A stretch of DNA of 64,000 nucleotides, from contig JANXTY010000047.1 in assembly GCA_025352145.1 (NCBI GenBank), positions 62,001-126,000 on the forward strand, in the 5' to 3' direction. Source of the stretch: Oxalobacteraceae bacterium. GTDB lineage: Bacteria > Pseudomonadota > Gammaproteobacteria > Burkholderiales > Burkholderiaceae_D. The translations under genes and the position numbers were made by a program. How positions within the stretch are numbered: position 1 is the first letter of the stretch; each line of letters starts with the position of its first letter. Positions 7,697 to 15,451 of the stretch are shown here, one piece after another. The notes under the pieces were generated by a model. It was not told where the DNA came from. It searched no databases and worked only from the letters and a program-made list of their open reading frames with translations.

Positions 7697-9268
7697 CTAA
7701 ACAAACCCTGTCACATCAACCATTCCAATGAGGAGAATGGTAATTCCGTGTGGTTCGGTGATAGTTTGCTCTGAGGGGGGAGGCGTAACGCCCAGGCCGA
7801 CCAAGCCACTGCCTTGCAGTTTGGTTAAAGTAGTATTGACGACGGACTGAAAAGTGGCGGGGTCCGTTGTACTTGTGAGCGCCGCCAGCATCGAGCGCGT
7901 CGTTGCAGCGGCTGTATTTCCACTGTAGCTGCTTGTTTCTGCTGGCGTATCGAGCGCAAAAGTAAAATCGGATCCGAGCATGATTTTCCTGTTAATCAAA
8001 GCAGCATCAGTCAAACCTGCCGGGGTGAGATTGGCCAACGCGCCCGCCATAATCGAAAACGAGGCATGTGATCGCGTCAATCCGCCTTGATCGATTGCAC
8101 CGGTCCAAAATGCTAACCCGCTTGCGTCCGGCGTGCGATTAAGGACGTTTTGATAGATCGCTGTTACGAAAGCGCTGGTACCACCGTTGTATAAAGCCAA
8201 TGATTCGGCGCTGGTTCCGAAACTATCGATCAGTGCCTTTATCGCCGAATTAGTGTTGTATGCCGCATCGAGTGCCTGGATATCTTTGGATGCGCCAGTC
8301 GCAGCGAGTGCCGCCTGGAAATTGGCCAGCCCGCCTGTATCGGCCGGGCGGCCAAAAAAAGAAATGTAGAGTTCTTGCACGATGTCGTTGTAATCGACCC
8401 TGAGCGTACTGCCGGAAAATTGCAATGTCTCGATATTAGATAGAGTATCTAAGCCGTCGGTGCCCACATTGTCTTGGAGCGTAATAGTACCGGCCAGAGT
8501 TTTTTGAATAGTGTAGTTGGTACGGACACCGGCAAACACGGCAGTGTCGTTGCCCCCCCCGCCATCGATGATGTCATTGCCAGCCCCCCCCGTTAGCGTA
8601 TCGTTACCGGTGCCGCTTGTTAGCGTGTCGTTGCCTGATGTGCCGGTAAGGACGACATCGGCCAGCGTCGTAAAGCTGTAGCTACTGGTCCCTGCAAAAT
8701 TATTTCCAGAAAGGTCCTTGATGCTGCCTGCCGCAAAATTTACTTTATAAACGGTTCCAGGACTCAGATCCAATGAGGGGTTAATGGTCAGAGTGCCTGC
8801 AGAAATAGACAAATTTCCGCTATGGCTGGCATCGTAGCTCGCTATAAGCGTGCCATCCGCTTTGGTCAGGGTAATAGCGTTGGTTCCGAGGGTAATCGGC
8901 TCGCTAAACACCACCACAATATCGCTGTTAAGTGTGACATCGATGCTTTGTGGACTGGGGCTAAAGCTGTTGGCCGTTGGCGGAGTGATATCGGCAAAAT
9001 AAGCGGCGAGGGTAATGATATCGGTTTTACTCGCAAAAGCCAGTTTTTCAAAATTAAACAGGGTTGCGCTAAACATGCCGCCGCCGCTGGCGCTGGAGAT
9101 TGAATCCACATGTACCGCGCCATCGGAAGATTTTGTGATCGTATAACTTGAGCGTTCTGAGGTACCCAGATCGAGCGTATCGATGCCGCCTAAGCCATCA
9201 ATTGTATAGACGCCTGGATCAACGATTGTCCGTATATCGTCCCCTGCCGTAAGTTTGATGGTAGCCAT
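7697..9268 (-). CDS. RTX-type calcium-binding protein with Ig-like and DUF4214 domains
   Basis: A 523-aa probably exported protein without an N-terminal signal peptide. Domains in order: an N-terminal repeat starting TIKLTAGDDI; a Big_5-type Ig-like domain from about residue 98 (TPPTANSFSPSP, VVFSEPI, SFTTLADV); glycine- and Asp-rich nonapeptide repeats near residue 210-245 (GTSGNDTLTSGTGNDTLTGG); and a DUF4214 domain (LYISFFGRPADTGGLANF, YQNVLNRTPDASGLAFW). RTX repeats bind calcium and are typical of type I secretion substrates. The start at 9268 follows aaggaag; an ATG 24 bases upstream is less likely. The last 20 residues are hydrophobic and unlike the usual end of DUF4214 proteins. No secretion genes are nearby. 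Confidence 0.78.
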   Translation of the reverse strand: MATIKLTAGDDIRTIVDPGVYTIDGLGGIDTLDLGTSERSSYTITKSSDGAVHVDSISSASGGGMFSATLFNFEKLAFASKTDIITLAAYFADITPPTANSFSPSPQSIDVTLNSDIVVVFSEPITLGTNAITLTKADGTLIASYDASHSGNLSISAGTLTINPSLDLSPGTVYKVNFAAGSIKDLSGNNFAGTSSYSFTTLADVVLTGTSGNDTLTSGTGNDTLTGGAGNDIIDGGGGNDTAVFAGVRTNYTIQKTLAGTITLQDNVGTDGLDTLSNIETLQFSGSTLRVDYNDIVQELYISFFGRPADTGGLANFQAALAATGASKDIQALDAAYNTNSAIKALIDSFGTSAESLALYNGGTSAFVTAIYQNVLNRTPDASGLAFWTGAIDQGGLTRSHASFSIMAGALANLTPAGLTDAALINRKIMLGSDFTFALDTPAETSSYSGNTAAATTRSMLAALTSTTDPATFQSVVNTTLTKLQGSGLVGLGVTPPPSEQTITEPHGITILLIGMVDVTGFV

Positions 9269-9326
9269 TTTTTCTTCCTTGAATATCGTCAAACGAAATT
9301 AAAGCGTTGATGGAAAAGGCGCATTT

Positions 9327-10217
9327 TTACATCTTACTCACGTGAATACAGCCTTGCTGATCAACGGCCAAATAACTCAAGCCTGAGGAGTCGAGATACT
9401 CCAATCCTTCCGATTGCTTGAGCATGGCGATGGTAGTGCAACTGCCCGCCCCCACCGCCAGTGGCGCCACTACGCTAATGGTACGCCAATAGCTGACAGG
9501 GTGCCCGGACTGTGGATTAAGGATATGGCAGTAGCGGTGACCATCGATTTCAAAAAAACGTTCGTAGTCCCCACTGGTGGCTAAGCCACCGCGCTCCACT
9601 GGAATCGTGGCCACGAGTTGGTCTTTATGGCGTGGGTCTTGGATACCCATCATCCAGGGCTGACCGTCAGGTTTCGGTCCGATGACGCGCATATCGCCCC
9701 CAAGGTTCACGTATCCATGTCGCACACCCTGCGCAAAAAGTACCGCACCCGCGCGGTCCGCAGCGTACTCTTTGCCGAATCCGCCGAAGTCGATTTCCAT
9801 ACCCCCTTGCGGCAGCCGCACGTGACGGTCGTCCCGCTCTACCAGCGGCCAGTTCACCAGCTGACAAAGGGCCGCTAATTCTTCATCACTCGGTATGCGC
9901 GTTGTTTTAAAATCCCAGGCACGGCGCAAGACGCCTGCGGTAATGTCGAAAAGCGCTTCGCTTGCGTAATAAAGTTTGTCGGCGTACTCCAGCAATGCCC
10001 AGGTTTCTTCATCGCAGAGGATCGCTTCCTTGCCTGCGGCGGCATTGAACTGGGAAAGAATGCTATCGGGCCGATAACGCGAATACTTATACTCGACACG
10101 ATGCACCTCATCAATCGCCATTTGGGCAACGGAGGTAGCCTGCTGCAAATCATCCATCGCCAGGACGATTTCGCAAACACAAGCCATCGCATTAAAAGGG
10201 TGTCGGTAGATCTGCAT
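9327..10217 (-). CDS. apbE: FAD:protein FMN transferase (ApbE family)
   Basis: ApbE enzymes attach FMN covalently to Thr or Ser of target proteins using FAD and Mg2+. The 296-aa product carries the family motifs: YSRYRPDSILSQFNAAAG, DFGGFGKEYAADRA, NLGGDMRVIG and a C-terminal acidic metal-site region. Unlike many ApbE proteins it has no signal peptide or lipobox, so it may act in the cytoplasm; aagga directly precedes the chosen start and no upstream in-frame ATG is close. It is the last gene of the TlpA-DUF4266-DUF3570-ApbE set, 48 bases after the DUF3570 gene. No classical flavinylation-target protein is in the window, so its substrate is unknown. Confidence 0.85.
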   Translation of the reverse strand: MQIYRHPFNAMACVCEIVLAMDDLQQATSVAQMAIDEVHRVEYKYSRYRPDSILSQFNAAAGKEAILCDEETWALLEYADKLYYASEALFDITAGVLRRAWDFKTTRIPSDEELAALCQLVNWPLVERDDRHVRLPQGGMEIDFGGFGKEYAADRAGAVLFAQGVRHGYVNLGGDMRVIGPKPDGQPWMMGIQDPRHKDQLVATIPVERGGLATSGDYERFFEIDGHRYCHILNPQSGHPVSYWRTISVVAPLAVGAGSCTTIAMLKQSEGLEYLDSSGLSYLAVDQQGCIHVSKM

Positions 10218-10265
10218 GTCCTTGTTTAGATACCGAGCGCAAATGAGAATATTGAAATCGTCGCA

Positions 10266-11420
10266 TCAAATTTGACGTGATAATCCGACTTGAATACTGC
10301 GTGCGTTGAACTGGAGCAGGTACGGACTACCGCGGCCAAATAAGCGCCAGGAAGATCGTTGCGTATATTGCTCTAATTTGATATCTACCGACCAGTCCTG
10401 TTGAATCTGTTTGGTGATCTTGAGTCCCCACGTATGCGCCCCAAACGCGGACAAACGCTGGTCTTCCGAGCTGTACAACGCGCCGTCCGGTGGGTTGGGT
10501 GGGAACGGATCATAACTGGGATCGGCATCCACATAAAAGTTGGCTGCGCTCTGGCTATAAAATCGTACCAGTGGCGTGACAGTCCAACTGTGCCCAAACG
10601 GCTGCACGTATTCCAATCCTAAGGTATGCGCTTTGACTTCCCACGAATCTGAGTAATAGCGATAACTCAAGCGGGCTGTTCCTTCTGTGCTATCGAGATG
10701 ATGATTCCATCGCGTTAAAAGGGTGTGGTTATTGCGTTCCCTTGGTCGTTTATCAAAAATTTTATACGGATCGGAAAAATATCCATTGCCCTGGGAATAG
10801 CCTGCATTAAATTGAAGAATGTCGTTGGCGGTAAAAACTTGGGTGAGGCTCAGCAATACATTGGTGACATGTTTGCGTTCGTTCTTGACCAGCTTGTTGG
10901 CGGGGGAGATGGTGTCGTTATTGACACCTATCCCGGCGGTCCAGGTGGTGTTTCTATTTTCTGTAGAGTGGCTTCCCTGTATCGAAAATCCACGCGAGAG
11001 GTAGTCCGATTCCGTCGATGAGTTCAAGCCCACAGTCAGGCTATCGTTTTGAAAATAACGGGTGAGATCGGCATCAATGGCGTTGCGCCGGTCCACCATT
11101 TTTCTTAAGCTGGCGTTGTGATAAGAGGGCGATGCACCGGAGATGCCATCCGTAGTGACGGATCCGCCGGTGGACCACTGGCCTGAGATAGGTGTCAGGA
11201 ACTGCAGTGCAGTAGTCTGCACTTTGATGCGGTCATTGCCGGGCTGGCTGTCGAGATAGTCCAGATGTTTCAAACTAATCATGCCGCGATCTGGAACTCC
11301 CTCGGCCAAGGCTTGGCCTGCTAGCGGTAAGGACATTGCTGCACTCATCAACGCCGCCCCGACTGTCTGTAGCTTGGCAGACTCTGGCTGGCTGGCGTTG
11401 GATGGTTGATTGCTATGCAT
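10266..11420 (-). CDS. DUF3570 outer-membrane beta-barrel protein
   Basis: A 384-aa protein of the DUF3570 family. A long n-region precedes a signal peptide hydrophobic core (AALMSAAMSLPLAGQALA). The mature part is rich in alternating polar/aromatic strands (LSYRYYSDSWEVKAHTLG, WSVDIKLEQYTQRSSW) and ends in an outer-membrane-like strand, which suggests a barrel. The function is undescribed. It lies 50 bases downstream of the DUF4266 lipoprotein gene and upstream of apbE. The conserved company suggests that these proteins act together at the envelope (inference). Confidence 0.85.
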   Translation of the reverse strand: MHSNQPSNASQPESAKLQTVGAALMSAAMSLPLAGQALAEGVPDRGMISLKHLDYLDSQPGNDRIKVQTTALQFLTPISGQWSTGGSVTTDGISGASPSYHNASLRKMVDRRNAIDADLTRYFQNDSLTVGLNSSTESDYLSRGFSIQGSHSTENRNTTWTAGIGVNNDTISPANKLVKNERKHVTNVLLSLTQVFTANDILQFNAGYSQGNGYFSDPYKIFDKRPRERNNHTLLTRWNHHLDSTEGTARLSYRYYSDSWEVKAHTLGLEYVQPFGHSWTVTPLVRFYSQSAANFYVDADPSYDPFPPNPPDGALYSSEDQRLSAFGAHTWGLKITKQIQQDWSVDIKLEQYTQRSSWRLFGRGSPYLLQFNARSIQVGLSRQI

Positions 11421-11470
11421 GATCGTTGATCCTGGTCATTTGAAATGGGTGGCAGTCTTCAATGAGATTT

Positions 11471-11713
11471 TCAATTACAGCCACAGCCGCCACCGCCCAC
11501 GCCCGCACCGCCTGAGGCGGCTTCCTTACTGGAGTAGGTATGCTCAAGAAATCTGGCATCGAGCGGATCGGCATCGAATTTCATCTCTTGTTTGGCTAAG
11601 TTACCTTTCTCCCAAGGTTGCACCGCATGTATTGTGCCGCAGGCGGAAATGGCCGCCATACTGAGGAGGGATATCATCATTCGCACCATTCGAAAGACGG
11701 TCATGTTGTTCAT
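11471..11713 (-). CDS. DUF4266 small lipoprotein with Gly/Cys-rich tail
   Basis: An 80-aa protein with a lipoprotein signal (lipobox ISAC near residue 25), the DUF4266 core VQPWEKGNLAKQEMKFD, and a tail ending in GGAGVGGGGCGCN. Two closely spaced cysteines in a glycine run at the extreme C-terminus suggest metal binding, disulfide chemistry or a modification site (inference). The start codon overlaps the TlpA stop by four bases (ATGA), and ggaggtg lies before it, so the two genes are translationally coupled. The family is recognised and the function is unknown. Confidence 0.85.
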   Translation of the reverse strand: MNNMTVFRMVRMMISLLSMAAISACGTIHAVQPWEKGNLAKQEMKFDADPLDARFLEHTYSSKEAASGGAGVGGGGCGCN

Positions 11714-12213
11714 TGCTTCACCTCCATGAGGGCTTCAATTACATGCTCGAATTTTAATCGGGTCTCATCGCTAAAACCGGCATGTTTGACGACGATTTTC
11801 CCTTCGCGGTCGATCAACAGACTACTTGGCATGCCCTGCACTGAATATTGTTGGGCAACCGCCCCTTTGGGGTCAAAAGCAATGGAAAAATTGGCGGGTA
11901 CTGTGGCAAGAAAAGTTTTCCAATCTTCTGGTTTGGCATCCAGATTAACGGCAATCACTTTAAATCCACGGGAACCGAATTTTGTTTGCATAGCATTCAT
12001 CCAGGGGAAAGATTTACGGCAAGGACCACACCACGATGCCCAAAAATCAAGGTAAATAACTTTGCCTTTGAAGTCGTTTAAGGTGATGTTTCCTGTGATG
12101 CTAGGCAAAGAAAAATTGGGCGCATTTTGAAGTGTGTCGCTGGCTTGAGTGGACAGGCTGAGCAGCGCTGCCAATGCAATTATTATTTTTGCGAGAACCT
12201 GGAGCATGCTCAT
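11710..12213 (-). CDS. TlpA-like periplasmic thioredoxin
   Basis: A 167-aa thioredoxin-fold oxidoreductase with a signal peptide (hydrophobic residues 5-24) and the redox site WASWCGPCRKSFPW (CGPC) near residue 74. The cis-Pro region MPSSLLIDREG is present. TlpA/ResA-like proteins reduce disulfides on exported partners. The start is preceded by ggagatatatcg. It is the first gene of the four-gene operon, and the obvious candidate substrate is the two-cysteine tail of the overlapping DUF4266 lipoprotein (inference). Confidence 0.88.
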   Translation of the reverse strand: MSMLQVLAKIIIALAALLSLSTQASDTLQNAPNFSLPSITGNITLNDFKGKVIYLDFWASWCGPCRKSFPWMNAMQTKFGSRGFKVIAVNLDAKPEDWKTFLATVPANFSIAFDPKGAVAQQYSVQGMPSSLLIDREGKIVVKHAGFSDETRLKFEHVIEALMEVKQ

Positions 12214-12545
12214 CGATATATCTCCGCGAGAATTTTAATTCACTATTTTTTCTGTTTGCAACAATAGGGTCACCCATTAACTTCGAGTAGTCAAGGGTAA
12301 AACATGTAACAAAAAAACATATTGAATGGATGAGATCGATTGTCGTGCGCTTGTTGTCTTGAGCTTGTTTTCCCGGCGGGGCCGTAGGCCTTATGAAAAT
12401 TGCCCCTAGGGTGTTTAAAATATAGAGCGTGTTCGATGACGCACAGACCGGGTTTTTGCGTTCATGTATCTTTGGACGATCAAATAACGATGGGTCGATG
12501 AATGTATACAAAATCATCGCATCAAGGGACAGTGAAAAATCCTGA
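12214..12545. other. Intergenic region upstream of the TlpA operon
   Basis: This 332-base stretch has no supported gene. It must hold the promoter of the minus-strand TlpA operon. Its right part is the lost 5' end of the decayed GGDEF gene. A frame on the minus strand (12101-12517) overlaps the TlpA start and has no coding features. Confidence 0.5.
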
Positions 12546-13202
12546 AAATCCTGTGTTACCTCTTGCCGCCGAAGCCGGCGTGTCAGGGTTGTCAGTGGCC
12601 GTGCTGCGCTTGCGTTTTGTCAAAGTCGCCAGCCGGATTTGATCTTGCTCGACGTTGAAATGCCGGATATGGGCGGCTATGCTGTGTGTAAAAGGCTAAA
12701 GAATGATCTGCTCAATAAAGATATACCGGTCATTTCTGTCAGCGTGCGCGACGATCCTTCGGATGAGGCTCGTGGCCTGAATGTGGGAGGCGTGGAGCCC
12801 TTTCATCTCAGGTCGGTGCAAGCGCGTGTGCGTGCGCATTTAACGCTCAAGTATCAATCTGATGCGTTGCGGTCGTTGGCTTTGTTCGATGACCTTACCA
12901 GTGTGGCTAATCGTCGTCATTTCGATGCCACGCTGAAAATCGAATGGCGATGCTGTGTACGCGCTGGTTGGCCGCTATCCATCATTTTTATAGATGTCGA
13001 TTTCTTCAAACGCTACAACGACTATTACGGTCACTCTGCAGGCGATCTCTGTTTGCAAGCGATTGCGTCCGCGCTCAAGCTCGGATTTACCCGATCCCAC
13101 GATATGGTGGCGCGGTATGGAGAGGAAGAATTCGTGTGCATTTTGCCGGACACTGCATTGGAAGGAGCTGAAAAAATTGCCATCGACTTAGAGCTACGCT
13201 GA
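12546..13202 (+). pseudogene. Decayed receiver-GGDEF (diguanylate cyclase) gene
   Basis: The frame reads as a response-regulator diguanylate cyclase, but it is broken at both ends. Recognisable parts are the middle of a receiver domain (PDLILLDVEMPDMGGY) and a GGDEF domain (LALFDDLTSVANRRHFDATL, IFIDVDFFKRYNDYYGHSAG, RYGEEEFVCILPDTAL). The phosphoacceptor Asp is kept, but the first half of the receiver is missing, and a stop (TGA at 12543) lies just upstream with no good start. The segment before PFHL has lost about four residues normally found there. The signature motif reads YGEEEF instead of GGEEF. The C-terminal third of GGDEF is absent because the frame stops inside a 119-bp inverted-repeat element. 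I infer a dead gene. Confidence 0.8.
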
Positions 13203-13311
13203 TTAAGTTACTGCGCCCCCCGATTTTGCATTTGCGATGCTCACCGTACAGTTGTACGGCTGCGCTTCTCAATACAAACTCGGCGCGCTCGCTATACTTA
13301 ATCAGCGTAGC
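13193..13311. repeat. 119-bp centrosymmetric hairpin element (MITE/REP-like)
   Basis: Terminal arms gctacgctgattaagt (13193-13208) and its exact complement (13296-13311) enclose a central hairpin ccgtac/gtacgg around 13251. The central hairpin shares the element's midpoint, and the intervening parts pair imperfectly (for example ccgattttg with caaactcgg). The whole segment can therefore form a single long stem. It has no ORF. The left arm supplies the stop codon that ends the GGDEF remnant. It resembles non-autonomous palindromic repeats dispersed in Burkholderiales genomes, but copy number cannot be judged from one window. The 196 bases from 13312 to the next gene show nothing else I can name. 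Confidence 0.75.
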
Positions 13312-13507
13312 CTTAGTCTGTGCGGAGGCGAGCATAAAAATAATCACATCGCTTGCGTTATTTTTCCTGTGTACGTTTTTTGGGATCGTATGGGGGATCG
13401 TATACCGAGGCCTTCTGAATTGCCTGTCAACGCAGAGATGTGAGTTAGCGTTAGAGGCCCATGTATGAAAACAATTTTGTTACATCATACTTACTCGAGG
13501 AATAAAC

Positions 13508-13993
13508 ATGAATAAATTAATCGCTGCTTTGATTTCCACGCTGTTTCTCACATCTGCATTTGCACAAACCTCAGCGCCTGCCGCTCCCGCTGTCGTTAAA
13601 GCTAAAGCTGAAGTGAAAGCAGAAAAATCTGTAGAAAAAGCGAAGAAAGCTGAAGCTAAAACAGATGTCAAAGCCGACGCAACGATGGCATCTGCTGAAG
13701 TAAAAGCCAGTGAAGAAAAAAGCGCGGCAAAAGCTACATCTACCAAGAAGAAAACTAAAGCGCGTGCTAAAGCAGCCAAAGCGGATGCGGACGACAAAAT
13801 AGCAGCGGATGCCAAGGCAGATAAAGTGGTGGCCAAAGCAGATGCTAAAGCTGAAAAAACAAGCATTCACGCGGACGCAAAAGCCAACAAGGTAAAAGTT
13901 GAAGCGCGTGCTGATAAAGCGGTTGCGAAATCTGAAACTGCCGCAGTAAAAGCGGAAGCTAAAGCAGACGTGAAAGCCGCAACAGGTAAGTAA
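13508..13993 (+). CDS. Exported Ala/Lys-rich low-complexity protein
   Basis: A 161-aa product with a clear signal peptide (MNKLIAALISTLFLTSAFAQ) followed by about 140 residues made almost only of Ala, Lys, Glu, Asp, Val and Thr. Degenerate units such as AKADAKAEK and VKAEAKAD recur. The composition predicts a long, charged, helical or disordered periplasmic chain. The start is supported by cgaggaataaac. A strong terminator follows, so the gene is monocistronic. I recognise no family. Similar low-complexity secreted proteins occur in Burkholderiales, with unknown roles. Confidence 0.7.
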   Translation: MNKLIAALISTLFLTSAFAQTSAPAAPAVVKAKAEVKAEKSVEKAKKAEAKTDVKADATMASAEVKASEEKSAAKATSTKKKTKARAKAAKADADDKIAADAKADKVVAKADAKAEKTSIHADAKANKVKVEARADKAVAKSETAAVKAEAKADVKAATGK

Positions 13994-14016
13994 TTATTTG
14001 TGTTGATTAGAGACCT

Positions 14017-14047
14017 TAAAAAGGCAGAGAGATCCTGCCTTTTTTTT
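14017..14047 (+). terminator. Terminator after the Ala/Lys-rich gene
   Basis: The stem aggcag/ctgcct, extended by an A-run pairing with eight T, forms a classic intrinsic terminator 25 bases after the stop. Confidence 0.88.
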
Positions 14048-14307
14048 CGCAAAAAATAGTGATAAAAATTTTCTGTGAGCATCAATCGAGGAAGATTGTT
14101 GGGAAATATTTCTTCCTTTCACCAGAGGGAGAAAGTGGATGTAAATAAGCAGCAGGGAAGGATAAAGTGTCCACTCGCAGTTCAGGTTTGCCTAATGTGC
14201 GTTGGCACACAGACCGGATCGCCTAGAACACGTTATCTTGTTTCCATAAACAGAGTAAACATCGGTGAATTCATCCGCATTAATCACCGCAATGAACAGG
14301 ACATCTC
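14048..14307. other. Intergenic region upstream of the glycine-zipper gene
   Basis: About 260 bases with no supported gene. It presumably carries the promoter of the next gene, whose start is preceded by acaggacatctc. No strong sigma-70 boxes or repeats were seen. Confidence 0.4.
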
Positions 14308-15396
14308 ATGAAATTGACACAAAAATTCCTTTCCGGCGTTATTGCATTTTCGGCGTTATTGCCTTTGATCATGCCGAGCCAGGCTTATGCACAGCAATAC
14401 CGTACAACACAGGACACGCCGCGTATCGATGGCTTTAATGTGAAGGAAGTTAATCGTCTGCGTCCTGGTGTGGAACTTGAGTTCGGCCTCTATGGGTCGC
14501 CAGGTGGACAGGCTACTTTGCGAATAGCCGGAGCAACGCACAATCTTGTATTGGTTGAGGTGGAGCCGGGCCAGTATGAAGGGACTTATACGATCAGCAG
14601 TCGCGACAGACTTGATGCGCGCAGCCCGGTTACAGCGAATCTGAGAGTGGGTTACCAAGTGACGAGCGCTGTGCTCAACGAATCGCTGCAAATCGGCGTC
14701 GGTTATCACGCTTCAACAACAGCGTCAGGTCCCCAGCCTCGAATAGAACGGATGATGGTCGAACCGATTGCCGATTTAAGAGGCGGCAATGATTTGCGCT
14801 TTGTTGTCAATGGCACGCCCGGTGGCAAGATGGATCTCGCTATCAATGGCGTGAAAGGTAAGATTTTTTTATCCGAAGTCAGAGAGGGAGAGTATGCCAC
14901 TACCTACACAATCAGGAATCGTGATCGGATTACTTCAAGCAGTGCGGTAACAGCCAATTTGCGTGTGGGTGAACGCGTTACCAGCGCCATCTTAGGCCGA
15001 TCCTTACAGGCTGCTGGAGTGGTAAATACGACACCTGTAGCAACGCGTGAGGTTCGTATTTGCAATAGTTGCGGGATAGTGGAAGCGGTTAATCCAATTG
15101 AAGTCAGGGGAGAGGGAAATTATCTTGGTTCAATCGGTGGTGGTGTAGTGGGGGCGTTGCTCGGTAGCCAGGTCGGTGGAGGCAATGGACGCACGGCTGC
15201 AGAAATAGCGGGCGCCGTAGGTGGTGCTTATGCGGGTCGTGAGATCGAACGAAATTCCCGCAAAACGATTCACTACGAAGTGCGTATTCTGTTGCAAAAT
15301 GGGGCGCGACAAACAATCACCTTTGCGAACGATCCAGGCTACCGTGTGGGTGAAAAAGTTCAGGTCATGGATGGAGTGATATCGCGCAATCCTTAA
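14308..15396 (+). CDS. Exported glycine-zipper (17-kDa antigen-like) protein with duplicated beta domain
   Basis: A 362-aa protein with a signal peptide ending at about residue 28 (SQAYAQQ). Two homologous domains follow, roughly residues 38-130 and 147-240. Each has a GSPGGQATL or GTPGGKMDL core, an EPGQYEGTY or REGEYATTY turn, and VTANLRVG..VTSA at the end. A short Cys pair (ICNSCG) leads to a glycine-zipper segment (GGGVVGALLGSQVGGGNGR, AGAVGGAYAGREIE) typical of SlyB/17-kDa antigens, then a C-terminal strand-rich part. Glycine zippers associate with the outer membrane. The internal duplication points to a binding module of unknown ligand. Confidence 0.78.
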   Translation: MKLTQKFLSGVIAFSALLPLIMPSQAYAQQYRTTQDTPRIDGFNVKEVNRLRPGVELEFGLYGSPGGQATLRIAGATHNLVLVEVEPGQYEGTYTISSRDRLDARSPVTANLRVGYQVTSAVLNESLQIGVGYHASTTASGPQPRIERMMVEPIADLRGGNDLRFVVNGTPGGKMDLAINGVKGKIFLSEVREGEYATTYTIRNRDRITSSSAVTANLRVGERVTSAILGRSLQAAGVVNTTPVATREVRICNSCGIVEAVNPIEVRGEGNYLGSIGGGVVGALLGSQVGGGNGRTAAEIAGAVGGAYAGREIERNSRKTIHYEVRILLQNGARQTITFANDPGYRVGEKVQVMDGVISRNP

Positions 15397-15451
15397 CGCA
15401 ATCCTTAATTCTGTGAGCTGTGCTGTGACCTGCGTAATGTCGGAGTGCCAT

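Noticed and set aside
12101-12517. A minus-strand frame upstream of and overlapping the TlpA gene
   Set aside because: It overlaps the TlpA start in another frame, has no ribosome binding site, and its sequence looks like translated promoter DNA.
12546-13202. A functional diguanylate cyclase
   Set aside because: Both domain ends are missing, the upstream frame is closed by a stop, and the signature motif is altered.
13480-13866. Minus-strand frame opposite the Ala/Lys-rich gene
   Set aside because: It is a composition artefact of the low-complexity coding strand, without a start signal.
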